Below are positions 14,249 through 16,131 of a DNA stretch of 16,131 nt, in pieces. This DNA is from DASSHC01 sp035693105. Lineage in GTDB: Bacteria; Chloroflexota; Chloroflexia; Thermomicrobiales; Thermomicrobiaceae. Within the stretch, counting starts at the first letter, position 1; each line of letters begins with the position of its first letter. The notes below the pieces were generated by a model, which was not told the origin of the DNA, did not search any database, and was given only the letters and a program-made list of their open reading frames with translations. A program made the translations under genes and the position numbers. The stretch covers positions 1 through 16,131 of the forward strand of contig DASSHC010000147.1 in the NCBI GenBank assembly GCA_035693105.1, in the 5' to 3' direction.

Positions 14249-14893
14249 GTGGTGGTGGTGAATCCCCCACCACCTGCTCGACCGGTGACACCTTGCTTCA
14301 CCGCCATTTCCGCCGGAGAGAAGCTGGTTCGCATCTTCGACCCCACGCGGCACGGCACCACAGCGCTCACCTTCCGCGCCAACGGACCGCGCAAGCGCTT
14401 CGATCACCATCGCGGCACGAACCCCGAGCGAGCGCCGTGCGACGATCCCGAGCGGGCGATCTATTATGCCGCCTGGTCCGATCGCACGCCCGCGGAGGCC
14501 TTCTCCAGCTGCTTCGCCGAGATCTTCGGTGACACCGGTCTGGTTGAGCTTGGTGATCGCGCGGTGGCGCTGCCGGCGCTGACGCGCCCACTCCATCTCC
14601 TCGACCTGCGCGGGGTGGGTGCGATGCGCGCCGGCACGGTGACGGCCATCACCGCCTGCGACTACCGGCTCTCGCAGCGCTGGGCATGCTACTTCTACGA
14701 GAACACCGATGATTTTGACACGATCGACGGGATCTCCTACCACAACGCCCACAACGGCGAGTCAGCCCTGGCGCTGTTCGAGCGCGCCAGGGCTGCGTTG
14801 ATCTGCGCTCCCGACGATGTGCTGCGCCTCGATGACCCCACACTGCGGCCGCTGGTGCTCGACATCATGCGGCAGAACAACCTCTACTTTTGA
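14249..14893 (+). CDS. RES-domain toxin (NAD-degrading family)
   Basis: 214 residues from the first of four consecutive GTG codons (14249, 14252, 14255, 14258), one base after the antitoxin stop. A later GTG at 14285 is also possible, and recognisable homology begins only at 'AGEKLVRIFDP' (22-32). RES features are R28, 'AIYYAAW' (70-76), E83 in 'TPAEAF', and 'DGISYHNAHNGESALALFER' (160-179). The family name comes from conserved Arg, Glu and Ser. At the expected Ser position (usually Y-x-S) this protein has N166. Characterised relatives degrade NAD+ (MbcT is an NAD+ phosphorylase) and stop growth until the antitoxin inactivates them. Gene order antitoxin-toxin and near-overlap are standard. 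The start is uncertain and overlaps a hairpin. Confidence 0.87.
   Translation: MVVVNPPPPARPVTPCFTAISAGEKLVRIFDPTRHGTTALTFRANGPRKRFDHHRGTNPERAPCDDPERAIYYAAWSDRTPAEAFSSCFAEIFGDTGLVELGDRAVALPALTRPLHLLDLRGVGAMRAGTVTAITACDYRLSQRWACYFYENTDDFDTIDGISYHNAHNGESALALFERARAALICAPDDVLRLDDPTLRPLVLDIMRQNNLYF
14251..14274 (+). promoter_or_regulatory. Perfect hairpin covering the toxin start codons
   Basis: GGTGGTGG (14251-14258) and CCACCACC (14267-14274) are exact reverse complements with an 8-base loop. The 5' arm contains the candidate GTG starts of the RES toxin. In mRNA it could block initiation until a ribosome finishing the antitoxin opens it. Slipped pairings of the GTG repeat are also possible. Confidence 0.5.
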
Positions 14894-14977
14894 ATCACAT
14901 CTCGCGTGTCAGGCCGCCGCAACCCCGGCACCCCTCACGCCTGCTTGATCCTACCCCGTGATACGCCGGTTGGCGGG

Positions 14978-15940
14978 TCAGCGGATGATGCCGCGGCCGT
15001 GCGGGTCGGACCACGCGGCCAGCTCCTGGCCATTGATCAGACTGAGGTCGCCGTGGATGGTCATCTTCAGCGCGGCCAAGCTGACGCCCAGGCGCAGCGC
15101 CGCGGGCAGGTCGCCGTCCAGATAACCGTGCAGGAACCCGGCGGCGAAGGCATCACCCGCCCCCACCCGGTCGACCACGGCGACCGGCACGCCCGGCTGC
15201 CGCAGCAACTGCCCGTCGCGCGTCAATGCCAACGCGCCCTGCTCCCCGAGCGTCAGTACGGTAACGGCCGCGCCGAAGCGCCCGGCCAGCGCGCGCAGGA
15301 CCGCCTCGTCGTCGCCATCCAAGCCCCAGAGGGTGCGGGCGTCGGCGCGGCCGCAGAAGAGGATGCCGGCGGCCGCGCAGAAGGGCGCCAATCTCTCGGC
15401 GGCCTCCTCTGGCTGCCAGAGGAGGGCGCGGTAGTTGACGTCGAAGCTGAGCGGCACGCCGGCCTCGGCGGCGCTGGCGGCCAGGCGGCGCGCGATCTCG
15501 GCGGCGGAGGGACTGAGCGCCGGGGTGATGCCGGTCAGGTGCAGCAGGCGTGCGCGGCTGGGGAGGGTGGTGGCAATCGTGTCGGGCTCACAGCTGGCGA
15601 GCGTCGAGCCGGCCCGGTCGTAGAGGACGTGGGTGGGGCGCGGCGGGCTGCCGGTGTCGAGGTAGTAGACGCCGACGCGGCCGTGCTCCTGCCAGTGGAT
15701 GAAGCCTTCGTCGACGCCGTGGCGGCGCAGCTCGCTGGCGATGCGCCGGCCGAAGGCGTTGCGGGGCAGGACCGAGAACCAGGCGACGCGCCGGCCCAGG
15801 CGCGCCAGCGCCACGGCCACGTTCGACTCCGCGCCGCCGATGCCGGCGTCCAGCGCCGGGGCGGTCTCTAGCCGCTGTCCCAGCGGCGTCGAGAGCCGGA
15901 TCATCGTCTCGCCGAAGGTGACGAGATCGTAGTCGGCCAC
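14978..15940 (-). CDS. kdgK: 2-keto-3-deoxygluconate kinase (PfkB family)
   Basis: 320 residues from a GTG at 15940 ('MADYDLVTFGETMIRL'). A TTG 17 codons upstream is in frame but would overlap the preceding gene. PfkB features are the N-terminal di-glycine G35-G36 in 'GIGGAESNVAVAL', 'SFDVNYRALLW' as in KDG kinases, and the C-terminal signature GAGDAF (260-265) with catalytic D263. It would phosphorylate 2-keto-3-deoxygluconate to KDPG for the Entner-Doudoroff-type breakdown of uronates, pectin or gluconate. Ribokinase or fructokinase activity is the alternative. It follows an Lrp/AsnC regulator gene by 19 bp, so the regulator probably controls or accompanies it. The KDPG aldolase gene is not in the window. 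Confidence 0.87.
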   Translation of the reverse strand: MADYDLVTFGETMIRLSTPLGQRLETAPALDAGIGGAESNVAVALARLGRRVAWFSVLPRNAFGRRIASELRRHGVDEGFIHWQEHGRVGVYYLDTGSPPRPTHVLYDRAGSTLASCEPDTIATTLPSRARLLHLTGITPALSPSAAEIARRLAASAAEAGVPLSFDVNYRALLWQPEEAAERLAPFCAAAGILFCGRADARTLWGLDGDDEAVLRALAGRFGAAVTVLTLGEQGALALTRDGQLLRQPGVPVAVVDRVGAGDAFAAGFLHGYLDGDLPAALRLGVSLAALKMTIHGDLSLINGQELAAWSDPHGRGIIR

Positions 15941-15959
15941 GGTCCTGCCCCGCACGAAA

Positions 15960-16131
15960 CTAATCGGTGCTCGCCCCGACTCCCGCTTCAACCTTGCTCG
16001 TCAGCTCGGTGGCCCACTCGTGCTGCTTCTTGAGCACGCGCAGCGCCACGGAGGTCTCGGTGCGCAGCGTGCCCGGCACGCGCGCCAGGCGATTGGTGAG
16101 AAAGTCGAACATCTCGTCCTGGTTGCGGAAC
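15960..16131 (-). CDS. Lrp/AsnC-family regulator, C-terminal part (start outside window)
   Basis: Reading the minus strand from the window edge gives 56 residues in an open frame ending in TAG at 15960-15962. 'DEMFDFLTNRLARVPGTLRT' followed by 'ETSVALRVLKKQHEW' matches the end of the Lrp/AsnC ligand-binding (RAM) domain, where '..pGv..tet...l...K' is typical. The DNA-binding half is off-window. The stop lies 19 bases before the kdgK start, so the two genes are likely co-transcribed. Confidence 0.75.
   Translation of the reverse strand, partial: FRNQDEMFDFLTNRLARVPGTLRTETSVALRVLKKQHEWATELTSKVEAGVGASTD

Noticed and set aside
14906..15871. Plus-strand open frame opposite kdgK
   Set aside because: Shadow of a clear PfkB kinase; composition typical of antisense translation.
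1..16131. CRISPR array, transposase, prophage or integration site
   Set aside because: No regularly spaced direct repeats, recombinase motifs or att-like duplications were found. The repeats present are paired palindromic intergenic units.

Overview
The window is GC-rich, densely coded bacterial DNA. Its gene content and style (an ImuB/DUF6504/DnaE2 mutagenesis set, a decaprenyl-phosphate phosphoribosyltransferase-like UbiA protein, an Lrp regulator beside a KDG kinase, and GC-rich hairpin-like intergenic repeats) suggest a member of the Chloroflexota, perhaps class Thermomicrobia. The taxonomic call is inferred from gene style. There is no rRNA or other marker here.

Layout from left to right. 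(1) Positions 1-4638, plus strand: the 3' part of an ImuB-like Y-family polymerase, a small DUF6504-type protein overlapping its end, and a complete error-prone DnaE2. Together they look like a damage-inducible translesion 'mutasome'. An inverted pair of a GC-rich repeat lies just before dnaE2 and another inverted repeat pair lies just after it. (2) Positions 4877-7080, minus strand: a translationally coupled two-gene unit made of a gluconate-2-dehydrogenase subunit-3-like protein and a GMC flavoprotein with a four-cysteine motif. (3) Positions 7225-9010, minus strand: an acyl-CoA dehydrogenase followed 19 bp later by a gamma-carbonic-anhydrase/PaaY-like hexapeptide protein, ending in a strong GC hairpin. 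(4) Positions 9279-11761, plus strand: an ECF sigma factor, a small soluble zinc-binding anti-sigma factor 3 bp downstream, and a Tat-exported seven-repeat beta-propeller protein. This block looks less GC-rich by eye than its surroundings. (5) Positions 11917-13472, minus strand: a short biotin-protein ligase lacking its C-terminal domain, and a UbiA-family membrane prenyltransferase. (6) Positions 13578-14893, plus strand: a promoter of canonical form driving an HTH/DUF2384 antitoxin and a RES-domain toxin. A perfect hairpin sits on the toxin start codons. (7) Positions 14978-16131, minus strand: an Lrp/AsnC regulator (only its C-terminus is in the window) followed by a 2-keto-3-deoxygluconate kinase.

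No tRNA, rRNA, CRISPR array, transposase or phage gene was found, and no gene-free stretch exceeds 300 bases. The points most worth a second look are: the toxin-start hairpin and the atypical RES active-site residue; a G-quadruplex motif in the loop of a perfect inverted repeat inside the DUF6504 gene; the stand-alone truncated BirA; the sigma/anti-sigma/propeller cassette; and the cysteine-motif GMC flavoprotein whose small subunit has no export signal.
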